A stretch of 64,000 nt of DNA, taken from an uncultured Verrucomicrobiota bacterium. GTDB taxonomy: Bacteria; Verrucomicrobiota; Kiritimatiellia; CAIQIC01; Lenti-01. The notes below the pieces were generated by a model, which saw only the letters and a program-made list of their open reading frames with translations, did not search any database and was not told the origin of the DNA. The stretch covers positions 62,001 to 126,000 of the forward strand of contig CALMBO010000013.1 of assembly GCA_937860055.1 (NCBI GenBank). The letters run 5' to 3'. Made by a program: the position numbers and the translations under genes. The number at the start of each line of letters is the position of its first letter. Positions within the stretch are counted from its first letter, which is position 1. Below, in pieces: positions 17,307-25,758 of the stretch.

Positions 17307-19394
17307 TTACCGACCTTCCTGTTTCCCGCCATGCGCTCCCGCGAAAACAAAGGATCCGTCCGCGGCCGCATCCCCTATCGCCTCCGCCATCTTCTGGATG
17401 TATCGATCCCACCCCAGATGGGCTTCCACATGCATCCGGGCTGCCTTTCCCAGTTTTTCCCGCCGGGCGCCATCCGCCAGAAGGTCGTCCACGGCGGCCT
17501 CCAGGCTTTCCCGTGATCCCGGCTCCATCCAGCGGATGTTCACCCCGTCTTCCAAACCATATCCCTCCCGGATGGCGCCGACGCGCGACACCGCCACGGC
17601 CTTGCCCATCGCCATGCACTGCAGCAAGGTGGTCGTTGCCCCACTGTAGGTGTTCTCCTTGACGGGCAGGGCAATCACCTTTGCTCCCGCGATCAGTTGC
17701 ATTAGTTCCTCGATGGGAACATGGATCTTCAGGCGGATGTTGGGCGGCAGCGTGCCGAGGTCCGCCGCCCATTCCGGCCCGGTCGCCAGGCACAGGCTCG
17801 CCCGGGGATGCCGCCGCGCGTAATCCACCAGCAGCCCGAAGTCCCTCATCGGATCGGAACCAATGGCCAGCACGTCCACCGTGTCGGCCGCGGCTTCCAC
17901 CGGATGCCACTTCTCCGCATCCACCCCGAACGGCACAAAGCAAACCTTCGCCTCGTCGCCCAGCCATTGCCGCAGCCATTCCGCTTCCGCATGTCCATAG
18001 GCCACGAAGCGCTCCACGCGCGACAGGCGCTTCCGGTAGCGCTCCCCCCTCGCGGGATTCTTCCCCGCCGCGGCCATCCACCGTTCCGGGAACCCGATGC
18101 TCACATAAACCAGCGGAACCCGCAAAAGGCCCCGTTCTTTCAGGCGCGCGGCGGGCAGCGCGGTGTTGTCCGAGGTCGCCAGCACCACTTTCGCCCGGTT
18201 CATCTGCCCCAGGTGCGCCCAGACGCCAGGCAAATCGCCCCATCCGAGGCCGTCTTTCGGCGAATAATGCCGATTCCCCCATTCACAGATTCCCTCCCAC
18301 ATGCTGGACGTGCGGGGAAACCGCAGATTGCAATCCACCGGGATTCCCTTCTTCCCCATCTCTTCGAACCCGAACAGTTGGCCGCCCCCGCGGCCGCTTT
18401 CGCCACCTTGCACGACCCGCCGCACCAGGTTCCGCCGGTCCGGCGTGTCGCGGAACAGATAGAACACGTTCGCCGGGGCGGTGGCGCTCCGGAAGAAACG
18501 GCCGGGGCAAAAGCAATAGGCCGTCTGCTTGAGGAATTCCGCATGCCGCCAGCCCGCGCGCGCAAACCGCGTCCAATCGGCCAGCCGCCGCCCGAATCCC
18601 GCGAACGGAGAACGACTCCCGATCAACGCCACCAGGGTCCGGTTGTCCGCCGCCGCCAAGGCCTCGCGCACCTCCTCCGGGCGGAAAAAATTCCGGTGTT
18701 TCCGCACGATGCGGCCCATGATCTTCCGCTGGTTCCGCTTCCGGCCCACCCCCTGCGAAATGCTGCCGCCATGCACCCGGTAATGCAGCAATGCCTCCGG
18801 CACGCGCACGCCGCGATATCCGTTTTCCACCAGCGTCAGGAAAAAGTCGTAATCCCCCTGCCCCGAATTGAACGCGGGATCAAAGCCAACCCGCCTCGCC
18901 ACCCCGGTCCGGATCACCGAGTTCATGTCGATGTAGTTGCCCGTCTTCAGCCGCTGAACGTCGAATTCCGGCCGCTCCACCCGCCCCGCCGATTCCCCGA
19001 ACAGCTCCATGTCCGGATAGGCGAACGCAAACCGGTCGTCGTTCCCGTTCGCCACGATCACGGCCGCCATCTTCTCCAGGAAATCCGGTTCCAGCCAATT
19101 ATCCGCGTCCAGGTTCAGGAACCAGTCGCCGCGGATCTCCGCCAGCATGGCCTGCCGGACGGCATAGACGCCGATGTGGTCGAACCGCCTATACTTCACC
19201 GCATTCCCGTAGCGCGACACAATCTCCGCCGTGTCGTCCGTCGAGCCATCGTCCGCCACGAGGATTTCCAACGGCGGCACCGTTTGCGCCAACACGCTTT
19301 CGATCGCCTGCGGTAAAAAGCGCGCGTAGTTGTAGGTTGGAATCACAACCGAAAGCGGCGGTATCGCGGACAGGCTGTTCCCCGCCTTACTCAC
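17307..19394 (-). CDS. two-domain GT2-GT4 glycosyltransferase fusion
   Basis: A 695-residue protein. Residues about 10-300 form a GT2 catalytic domain (LSVVIPTYNYARFLPQAI, VADDGSTDDTAEIV, NLDADNWLEPDFL, NSGQGDYDFFLTLVENG). Residues about 340-690 form a GT-B domain (VPFGVDAEKW, IALPVKENTYSGATTTLLQC, MEPGSRESLEAAV). Fusing two transferases suggests that one polypeptide adds two consecutive sugars. The start is taken as a GTG at 19394 overlapping the TAA of the upstream gene by eight bases. The open frame extends further upstream, but that part is the shadow of the neighbouring gene. Confidence 0.82.
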   Translation of the reverse strand: MSKAGNSLSAIPPLSVVIPTYNYARFLPQAIESVLAQTVPPLEILVADDGSTDDTAEIVSRYGNAVKYRRFDHIGVYAVRQAMLAEIRGDWFLNLDADNWLEPDFLEKMAAVIVANGNDDRFAFAYPDMELFGESAGRVERPEFDVQRLKTGNYIDMNSVIRTGVARRVGFDPAFNSGQGDYDFFLTLVENGYRGVRVPEALLHYRVHGGSISQGVGRKRNQRKIMGRIVRKHRNFFRPEEVREALAAADNRTLVALIGSRSPFAGFGRRLADWTRFARAGWRHAEFLKQTAYCFCPGRFFRSATAPANVFYLFRDTPDRRNLVRRVVQGGESGRGGGQLFGFEEMGKKGIPVDCNLRFPRTSSMWEGICEWGNRHYSPKDGLGWGDLPGVWAHLGQMNRAKVVLATSDNTALPAARLKERGLLRVPLVYVSIGFPERWMAAAGKNPARGERYRKRLSRVERFVAYGHAEAEWLRQWLGDEAKVCFVPFGVDAEKWHPVEAAADTVDVLAIGSDPMRDFGLLVDYARRHPRASLCLATGPEWAADLGTLPPNIRLKIHVPIEELMQLIAGAKVIALPVKENTYSGATTTLLQCMAMGKAVAVSRVGAIREGYGLEDGVNIRWMEPGSRESLEAAVDDLLADGARREKLGKAARMHVEAHLGWDRYIQKMAEAIGDAAADGSFVFAGAHGGKQEGR

Positions 19395-20463
19395 AGATGC
19401 TCCGATACAGCCGTGCCAGTTCTTCGCCAATCTTCCGCGTCGTCCAGTTCGCCATGGCAAAATCGCGGTTCTTTTTCCCCTGATCGCCGGACGACAATTC
19501 CAGCGCCTTCTCCAGCGCCGTCCGGACCGAGTCCGGATCCTTGGCGTCGAAGACCGGATTGCCCGTCTCGCGCAGCCATTCGCCGATGTTTCCTCCATCC
19601 GGCCCCGCCACGACCTTCCCGAACAGGAATCCCATGGGCACATTGCCTGAATTCAGTTCATCCAGCCTCTGGATGAATACGACGTCTGCCGCCGCGAAAT
19701 GCAGGGCGACCTCTTCGTCGAACATGGTTTTCTTCGCGCCCAGCTTCATGCCCCGCCCCCATGCCCAGACCGCCTTCCGGGCCGAACGGAGCGCCAGCAT
19801 CGGATGCCAGGGGGAGAAGGAATATTCCCGCGCCTTGTGCCACTTGGGTGCAACGAGGCAGACCCGGCGCCCCCGCAACCCCGAAACCGCGCCGGCCACC
19901 AGCCGCTTTTCCTTCTCATACCGGAAATTCCCGAAGGCCAGCACGATGCTCCGGTCCGGCGGAAGTCCCAGCCGGCGCCGCGCCTCTGCCCCATCCATGC
20001 CGAGATAGGGGGCATAGAGCTCATCGTAGACCGGGATGGGGATCACCACATGGCGCTTGCCGGCGAGCTCCGGCCGCGCCGCGCATTCCCTCCGGCTGGC
20101 CTCGCCCAGATGGACCATCACGTCGCATTCCGATTCGACCAGTGAATACAGCTCCTTCAGGATCGCCGCATTGCCCTCGTTGGCATGGTGCGACACTTCG
20201 TTGTGGCGCGTATACACGATCTTCGCCCGCGCATGGACTTCCTTCAGCCGGCGCCGGAGGAATTCCACTTCGATCGCGCTGGGCACCCGCCAATCGAACA
20301 GCGTCTCCGGCCACTGGATGTGCACGATGTCAGGCTCGAACGGCCCGGCGGCCCAGAATTTTTCCGTTCCCGTGTCCACCGGGCAGCCGGCGGCCTCCAG
20401 CCCGCGGATCAGCACAGCCACATAGGGATTCAGATCCTGGTTGAACGCGAAGAGAATCTTCAT
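19387..20463 (-). CDS. GT-B (GT4-like) glycosyltransferase
   Basis: A 358-residue protein starting MKILFAFNQDLNPYVAVL. The N-terminal Rossmann domain has DIVHIQWPETLFDWR and YTRHNEVSHHANEG, and the middle has VIPIPVYDELYAPYLG. The C-terminal domain (FAAADVVFIQRLDELNSG, then GKVVAGPDGG) aligns with the donor-binding half of GT4 enzymes. The motif TRHN-HH is seen in a subgroup of polysaccharide glycosyltransferases. The start overlaps the upstream stop by four bases. Confidence 0.8.
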   Translation of the reverse strand: MKILFAFNQDLNPYVAVLIRGLEAAGCPVDTGTEKFWAAGPFEPDIVHIQWPETLFDWRVPSAIEVEFLRRRLKEVHARAKIVYTRHNEVSHHANEGNAAILKELYSLVESECDVMVHLGEASRRECAARPELAGKRHVVIPIPVYDELYAPYLGMDGAEARRRLGLPPDRSIVLAFGNFRYEKEKRLVAGAVSGLRGRRVCLVAPKWHKAREYSFSPWHPMLALRSARKAVWAWGRGMKLGAKKTMFDEEVALHFAAADVVFIQRLDELNSGNVPMGFLFGKVVAGPDGGNIGEWLRETGNPVFDAKDPDSVRTALEKALELSSGDQGKKNRDFAMANWTTRKIGEELARLYRSICE

Positions 20464-21311
20464 TCTCCCTCCCCCTCTCCGCGCCGCGCAGCCCGCGGCC
20501 GGAACTTCTCCCAGAACCATTTGGTCGCCATGGCATAGTTGAGCAGCGGATTGCGCGCCCGGATCTGGGCCGCCCAGTCCTCGAACTTCTTCAGCCGGAC
20601 GCATTCTTTTTCCAGGAACATCAGCCGTTCATAGTCGCGGTAGATGGCGTCGGGGAGCCGATGCCGGCGCATTTCCTCCTTCTCCCGCTCCATCCGGTCG
20701 ACCTGGGTGGCGCTGATGCCCCTTCCTTCGTAATGCACCACAGGAAAGGGCAGGTGCCGCGTCGTACACCCCGCCAGCAAAGCCCGGAAATTGAAATCCC
20801 AGTCGGCGACGATCCGGTAGCGCTCGTCGTATCCCCCCAGCCGGCCGAACCATTCCCTCTTGTAGAAAACGGTCTGATGGCAAAGCCCCATCCCCCAGAA
20901 CCGGGCCACGGTCAGCGAATCCGGCTGGGGAAGTTCCTTCCACCCCCCGGCGCCATCGGGCCGCAGGGAATTTCCATAGAGCAGGTCTTCCGCGAATTCA
21001 TTCCGGCCGAAAACGCGTTCCAGCACGCCGGGCGAGGCCAGCCAATCGCCGCTGTTCAGGAATTGCACGTATTCGCCGCGCGCCGCGCGCAACCCCTTGT
21101 TCATCGCCGCATAGATGCCCCCGTCCGGTTCCGACACCCAATGGGCGATCTGCGCCGCGCGCGATTCGATGGCCTCGCGGCTCCCGTCCGTGCTCCCTCC
21201 GTCGATCACAATGTGCTCGAAATCGCGCCATGTCTGCTCCTTCGCGCTGTCCAGCGTCCTCGCCAGTCCGGCGGCGTTGTTCAGATTCACGGTGATGATG
21301 GAGAGCTTCAT
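20460..21311 (-). CDS. GT2 family glycosyltransferase (WcaA-like)
   Basis: A 283-residue GT2 enzyme. LSIITVNLNNAAGLARTL, IVIDGGSTDGSREAI, VSEPDGGIYAAMNKGLR and YVQFLNSGDWL are the complete motif set of the WcaA/PglA-like group, and CHQTVFYKREWF is the acceptor-side motif. Its paralogue is at 8050-8805. An 86-base spacer without obvious signals follows its start codon upstream, one of the few gaps in the operon. Confidence 0.92.
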   Translation of the reverse strand: MKLSIITVNLNNAAGLARTLDSAKEQTWRDFEHIVIDGGSTDGSREAIESRAAQIAHWVSEPDGGIYAAMNKGLRAARGEYVQFLNSGDWLASPGVLERVFGRNEFAEDLLYGNSLRPDGAGGWKELPQPDSLTVARFWGMGLCHQTVFYKREWFGRLGGYDERYRIVADWDFNFRALLAGCTTRHLPFPVVHYEGRGISATQVDRMEREKEEMRRHRLPDAIYRDYERLMFLEKECVRLKKFEDWAAQIRARNPLLNYAMATKWFWEKFRPRAARRGEGEGE

Positions 21312-21397
21312 GGGCTTCTCATTCTTTCCTTGCGGAATTCAGCGGATCCGGCGAACGGTGAAATAGATGGGCGAAAGCATTCAAAGCCGGCTCTCCG

Positions 21398-22276
21398 TTA
21401 TTTCTTCAGCATCCGGGCCGCAATGTTCACGGGCCGGCCCACGACCTCCCGCGAGACCTGGAGATAATGCCTTGCCAGCGCCTCGTCCAGCGATTTCCCC
21501 AGTTTTCTCTCCAGGACTTTCCGAAACCCCACAAGCGTCTTGGCCCAGGCCCTGTCCCGTCCGGGGCCCCATTCATAATAATCGACGGGGAAAACGCCCC
21601 CTTTTTCGCAGATGACCCATGATCCCGCCAAAGCAAAATCGCTCTTTTCCACCAGCTCCCTGAACGTCCCCTCATCGTATTCGCGCGCGTAGAAATTCCG
21701 GCCTTCCGCCTTCCTCTCGTACACGGCCCCCTCCTTGTACACGATGTTGCTCTTGGTTTTGTAGGGAACGGTGAACAGAAATTCACCGCCAGGCTTCAAA
21801 ACGCGGTGGATCTCGCGCAGGGCGTTCACGTCGCCGCCATCTTCGGGATACACATGCTCCACCACCGAAATCGAAACCACCCGGTCGAAGGTGCCGGCGG
21901 CAAACCGCATTTCCCGGACATCCTCCTTTTGGTACCTCAGGTTCTGGATGCCCAGTGCCTGGGCAATATCCCGGAAAGGTTCCAGCTCGTCCTCGCAGAT
22001 GTTGGCATAATGGAACTCCACATCCGGATGGCGGCTGGCCAGGCACAGGGAAAACCACTGCGGACTGCTGACGTCCAATATGGTCATGCCGGCGGCAGGC
22101 GAAAGATCCCGGAGGAGGGCCTCGAATTCGGCATATCGCATGTAGTCCACGGGACGGCGGACTCTTCCTCGCGAGATGCGATACGCCGCCTGCGCAGGAG
22201 ACAGGTTTTCAACCGCCCGCTCCGCAAGGGATCTTGTATCGGCCGCCATTTCCAGCCCTTTGACCAGGTTCTTCAT
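21398..22276 (-). CDS. SAM-dependent class I methyltransferase
   Basis: A 292-residue protein. ILDVSSPQWFSLCLASRHP occupies motif I with SSPQW replacing the usual GxGxG, so the SAM loop is diverged. YQKEDVREMRFAAGTFDRVV, SISVVEHVYPEDGG and LKPGGEFLFTVPY match the later methyltransferase motifs. The C-terminal part carries KSNIVYKEGAVYERK, a substrate-side region seen in related polysaccharide-cluster proteins. It is coupled by ATGA overlap to the GT4 gene upstream. The target is unknown. Confidence 0.82.
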   Translation of the reverse strand: MKNLVKGLEMAADTRSLAERAVENLSPAQAAYRISRGRVRRPVDYMRYAEFEALLRDLSPAAGMTILDVSSPQWFSLCLASRHPDVEFHYANICEDELEPFRDIAQALGIQNLRYQKEDVREMRFAAGTFDRVVSISVVEHVYPEDGGDVNALREIHRVLKPGGEFLFTVPYKTKSNIVYKEGAVYERKAEGRNFYAREYDEGTFRELVEKSDFALAGSWVICEKGGVFPVDYYEWGPGRDRAWAKTLVGFRKVLERKLGKSLDEALARHYLQVSREVVGRPVNIAARMLKK

Positions 22277-23565
22277 CGGGTCCTCCTGCCATCCGCCAGC
22301 CGGTCCAGCATGGTTCCATAGGCCTGCGCGATCCGGTGCAGATCGTGGTGCCGCGCCGCGATTTCCGCGGCCCGGCGACCGGCCGAGCCGTCATCGCCCA
22401 GCATCGCCTTCAATCCGCGGGCGAAATCCTCCGCATCCCCCAGCCGCGCCATGTAGCCCCCGCCCGAGGCAAGCAATTCGGAAACGATCCCCGTGTCGAA
22501 GGCGACCACGGACGTTCCGCACATCATTGATTGGGAAACCATCATGGGCCCGGCATCTTCCAGGGAGGGGCAGGCGAACACATCGGCCGCCTGATAGGCA
22601 TGCGACAGCACGATGTCGTCGCGGACATATCCCAGCACCTGCGAGGGGAACGGAAGCCGGCCGGCCAGTTCCGCACCATTGGATCCCGCCAGCAGGAACA
22701 GAACGTCCTCCCGCCCGGCCGGACGCCCGCCGGACGGGACCGTTCCTTGCGCGAGGAGATGCGCCGCCTCGACCAGCGGCTCCATCCCTTTGCGGGAATC
22801 CTTCAGATTATGGCTGCCGACCAGGATGATTTTCCGGTCGGCAGGCAAGCCGAGGATCTTGCGGGCAACCGCTTTTTCCAGGGGTTGCATGCGGATGTTG
22901 ACGGGAAGCGGGATTTGTTCGATGGCATGGCCGCGGAAAAGTCCGCTCTGGGCCAGCCGTTCCGCCAGCCACCGCGTCGGCGCCACGAAGGTGATCGGCA
23001 GGCCGGCCAGCTGGCGGTGCTTCTCGCGCCAGGTCCGCTCCGCCCAATCGCACCGGCCCGCCGCCTCCAGCTGCGGGCAATCCCGGCATGCGTCCCGGAA
23101 GCGCGGACAGGCGCCCGGATAATGGCAGCCGCCGGTCATCGGCTCCATGTCCATCAGGACCCAGACGATGGGACAGGCCAGCCGTTCCGCCAGACGCCGG
23201 ATATCCGCCGCCGTCATCAGGTGGTTGATCCAATGGAGAAAAACCACATCCGGCTTCGGCAGGACCTCCAAGGCGGCCTCCCAATCGGGAACCGGCGCGA
23301 GATTCCGGTTGAAGGTATACAAGGGACGTGACTGGACTCGATGCCCTCCGGCGAAACGGGTCCGGAGGCGTTCGGCCCGTTCCGGCCAGCGGCACTTCCA
23401 CAAGGACAGAGCGCCCACGGGAACCACATCGGGATCCATCGAATCCTTCCGCCGGACCGCCATCACCGACCGGTGCCCCGCCTCCCGCAGGAGGGCGTGG
23501 ATCTGATAGGTGGCCTGGGCGGCGCCGCCGTGAAGATCCGCCGTGGACAGGTGCAGAAGGTTCAT
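22273..23565 (-). CDS. GT4 family glycosyltransferase
   Basis: A 430-residue GT-B enzyme. MNLLHLSTADLHGGAAQATY and FLHWINHLMTAADIRRL are typical, and a cysteine-rich insert (ACPRFRDACRDCPQLEAAG, near residue 175) matches the one in the 8802-10025 enzyme. The donor domain has VGSHNLKDSRKGMEPL and PSLEDAGPMMVSQSMMCGTS. The paired paralogues suggest a repeated linkage type or neighbouring positions in the repeat unit (inference). Confidence 0.88.
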   Translation of the reverse strand: MNLLHLSTADLHGGAAQATYQIHALLREAGHRSVMAVRRKDSMDPDVVPVGALSLWKCRWPERAERLRTRFAGGHRVQSRPLYTFNRNLAPVPDWEAALEVLPKPDVVFLHWINHLMTAADIRRLAERLACPIVWVLMDMEPMTGGCHYPGACPRFRDACRDCPQLEAAGRCDWAERTWREKHRQLAGLPITFVAPTRWLAERLAQSGLFRGHAIEQIPLPVNIRMQPLEKAVARKILGLPADRKIILVGSHNLKDSRKGMEPLVEAAHLLAQGTVPSGGRPAGREDVLFLLAGSNGAELAGRLPFPSQVLGYVRDDIVLSHAYQAADVFACPSLEDAGPMMVSQSMMCGTSVVAFDTGIVSELLASGGGYMARLGDAEDFARGLKAMLGDDGSAGRRAAEIAARHHDLHRIAQAYGTMLDRLADGRRTR

Positions 23566-24401
23566 GCCGGCCCCTTCCCCGCTTCGGCATACAGGGAATG
23601 CGGCGCATGTTCCCGACCGTCCGGGTCCCGGTCCAGATGGTAGCTCGACCAATCCGCGATTCGGGAAGTGTCCGCATCGCGGAACTCCACCCGCCGGAAG
23701 CCCGCGCCCTTGAGGACCTGCTCCAGCGAGAACGAATCGTACATGTGCAAATGGACTTCTCCGCCCAACCGGAATCGCCCGACCCGGAGCGCCTCCGCCT
23801 CCTCCGGACGGAGCAGCGCCTCCAGCAGGCGCTCCCGAATCGAAAGCCGGCTTCGTTCCTCGTGGCGGCCCTCCTTTCCGGCCGGAGCCGGAGACGCCTT
23901 GGCCAGCTGGATGCCGACCGTTCCGATGCGATCCACCACGTAATCCAGATCATCCCGCCCGCGCTCGTGGAAGAAAGTCTTCATGCTCCCGCCCGATTCA
24001 TGCCGCGAGCACTGATCCAGCAGTTCCAGTTTGATCCAGGCCAGCCGGTCGGGATGCCCCGGCGGCGCGGATCGGATCTCCTCGAGCTGCCGGAGATATT
24101 CCCGGCAAATCCCTTCCAGGTCGGGAACCACCACGCGCAGGATTCCATCGGGCTTGAGCACGCGGCAACATTCGGCCGCCAACCGGGCGCCCGCCTCCTC
24201 GGAAAAATGCTCCAAGACGTGCGAGAGATAGACGACATCGACCGTCTCCGATTCCATGGGCAGGCCGGCGCGCACGTCCCACGGCACCACCGAGGCGTCG
24301 GCGGATCCCACGTCGAGATTGACCCACGGCTCCCCCTTGCAGAACCTCTTTCCGCAGCCCACGTTGAGATAGGTGGTTTTCATCCGGTCCCCGGCGCTCA
24401 T
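23562..24401 (-). CDS. SAM-dependent methyltransferase (class I)
   Basis: A 279-residue protein. YLNVGCGKRFCKGEPWVNLD is the motif I region of a widespread group of methyltransferases in glycan clusters, and VVYLSHVLEHFSEEAG with LKPDGILRVVVPDLEG follow. The middle (RIGTVGIQLAK, charged) is a variable insert, and the C-terminal HMYDSFSLEQVLKGAGFR is conserved in the group. The start used is the ATG at 24401 (MSAGDRMKTTYL), which overlaps the upstream stop; the ATG at 24383 is the alternative. Confidence 0.85.
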   Translation of the reverse strand: MSAGDRMKTTYLNVGCGKRFCKGEPWVNLDVGSADASVVPWDVRAGLPMESETVDVVYLSHVLEHFSEEAGARLAAECCRVLKPDGILRVVVPDLEGICREYLRQLEEIRSAPPGHPDRLAWIKLELLDQCSRHESGGSMKTFFHERGRDDLDYVVDRIGTVGIQLAKASPAPAGKEGRHEERSRLSIRERLLEALLRPEEAEALRVGRFRLGGEVHLHMYDSFSLEQVLKGAGFRRVEFRDADTSRIADWSSYHLDRDPDGREHAPHSLYAEAGKGPA

Positions 24402-25159
24402 TTCTTTTTGACCCAGGCATAGGCGCTGCTGTCGATCTTCCCGAGGGCGCTGCGGATGCCCTTCGCCTCGCGGTATTCGTCCACCGCCTTGCGGCAGCCT
24501 TCGTAGGTGCCGTAGTCGTCCACGATCACAAAGCCGCCGGGCACCACCCGGGGATACAGGTGGTCCAGGCAGACCTTCGTGGACGCATACCAATCGCCAT
24601 CCAGCCGCAGGATGGCGATGGAACCGATGGCTCCGGCATCGGCCGGAACCGTCTCTTGGAACCAGCCGCGATGATAGCGGATGAATTCGGCCGGATAGCC
24701 GATTTCCTTTTCCAGGAGGCGCCGGTTGTCCTCCAGCGTTCCCACCGAGCCCGCGAACTTCTCATACAGCCCCTGCACCGCCACCAGCCGGCCGTCCACG
24801 CCGCCCTGGACGGAGCGGACCTGCTCCACCGCCAGGGATCCGTCGACCGCGGCATCCGGCTCGGGGATGCCCTCGAAGGAATCGAACAGATGGAGTATCC
24901 GCCGCGCCTTGCCGTGGCGTAGATTGGCCAGGGCCATCAGGCCAACCGCCCCCCCCTTCCAGGTCCCGCATTCCACGAAGGCCCCGGGGATCTTCCGTTT
25001 TTCGCACGTCTCCACCTGGCGATGAAGATTGACCAGCCGCGGATGCGTCAACATGGTGAAGGCTCGGACGCGGGCGATATCCTCTTCGATCTCCGCCGAA
25101 CCCGCCATCATCCGGTCCCGACCCCGCCACCATGCCCAGAATTTGGAAATGCCGTCCAT
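24398..25159 (-). CDS. TylF/MycF-type O-methyltransferase
   Basis: A 253-residue protein. GAFVECGTWKGGAVGLMAL, LFDSFEGIPEPD, ILRLDGDWYASTKVCLDHLY and GGFVIVDDYGTYEGCRKAV are the hallmarks of the TylF/MycF/NovP family, whose characterised members methylate sugar hydroxyls in a metal-dependent reaction (the DGDWY and DDYG acidic residues). Among the four methyltransferases of the operon, it is the one most directly tied to sugar O-methylation. The ATG at 25159 lies 11 bases after the acyltransferase stop. Confidence 0.9.
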   Translation of the reverse strand: MDGISKFWAWWRGRDRMMAGSAEIEEDIARVRAFTMLTHPRLVNLHRQVETCEKRKIPGAFVECGTWKGGAVGLMALANLRHGKARRILHLFDSFEGIPEPDAAVDGSLAVEQVRSVQGGVDGRLVAVQGLYEKFAGSVGTLEDNRRLLEKEIGYPAEFIRYHRGWFQETVPADAGAIGSIAILRLDGDWYASTKVCLDHLYPRVVPGGFVIVDDYGTYEGCRKAVDEYREAKGIRSALGKIDSSAYAWVKKK

Positions 25160-25170
25160 GCGCCCTCTGT

Positions 25171-25710
25171 TCAATCGAAGCTCGACCACACCTTCACGCC
25201 TGTCCGGTCGATCTTCCGCAATACGCGCGCCGGCACGCCGGCCGCGACGCATCCGGAGGGGATGTCCCGAGTCACCACGCTTCCCGCCCCGATCACCACG
25301 TCGGAGCCGATGTTCACCCCCGCCAGGATGGTGACGCGAACGCCGGTCCAGACGCGGTCGCCAATCGTGATGGCGGCCCCCTTCGGCTGGAGGGTCAGCG
25401 GATCGTGCGATCCCGAATTCAGGATCAGGTCGCTGGCCCCGAGGAAATCGTCGCCGATGGTGATGGGGGCGTGATTGACGATCTGCGCATGGCTTCCCAG
25501 CGCGCAACGGTTGCCCAGCGTCACGCCGCCGCGGCGCAGGATGAACAGGTTCCGCCCCACGAAAATCTCTTTCCCGTGCGCAACGCCCATGTGCCGGAGC
25601 TCCCGCCGGCGCCAGGCGAAGGTGTTCAGCCGCGGCCGGGTAAGGTGCATGAACAGCGCCTCCCATTCGGCGAAAAAATGCAACAGGACGTGGATCAGGC
25701 TATTTCGCAT
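25171..25710 (-). CDS. left-handed beta-helix acyltransferase (maltose O-acetyltransferase-like)
   Basis: A 179-residue protein with hexapeptide repeats from about residue 60 to 165 (VTLGNRCALGSHAQIVN, ITIGDRVWTGVRVTILAG, NIGSDVVIGAGSVVTRDI, then PSGCVAAGVPARVLRKI). Trimers of such proteins transfer acetyl groups from acetyl-CoA. The usual catalytic histidine region is NSGSHDPL. It probably acetylates a sugar of the glycan or its precursor. A 48-base gap separates it from wzt. Confidence 0.88.
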   Translation of the reverse strand: MRNSLIHVLLHFFAEWEALFMHLTRPRLNTFAWRRRELRHMGVAHGKEIFVGRNLFILRRGGVTLGNRCALGSHAQIVNHAPITIGDDFLGASDLILNSGSHDPLTLQPKGAAITIGDRVWTGVRVTILAGVNIGSDVVIGAGSVVTRDIPSGCVAAGVPARVLRKIDRTGVKVWSSFD

Positions 25711-25758
25711 GACGGATGGCTCCCTTCTTCCCTGTCCGCCGCGGAGGCGCGCCGAGGC

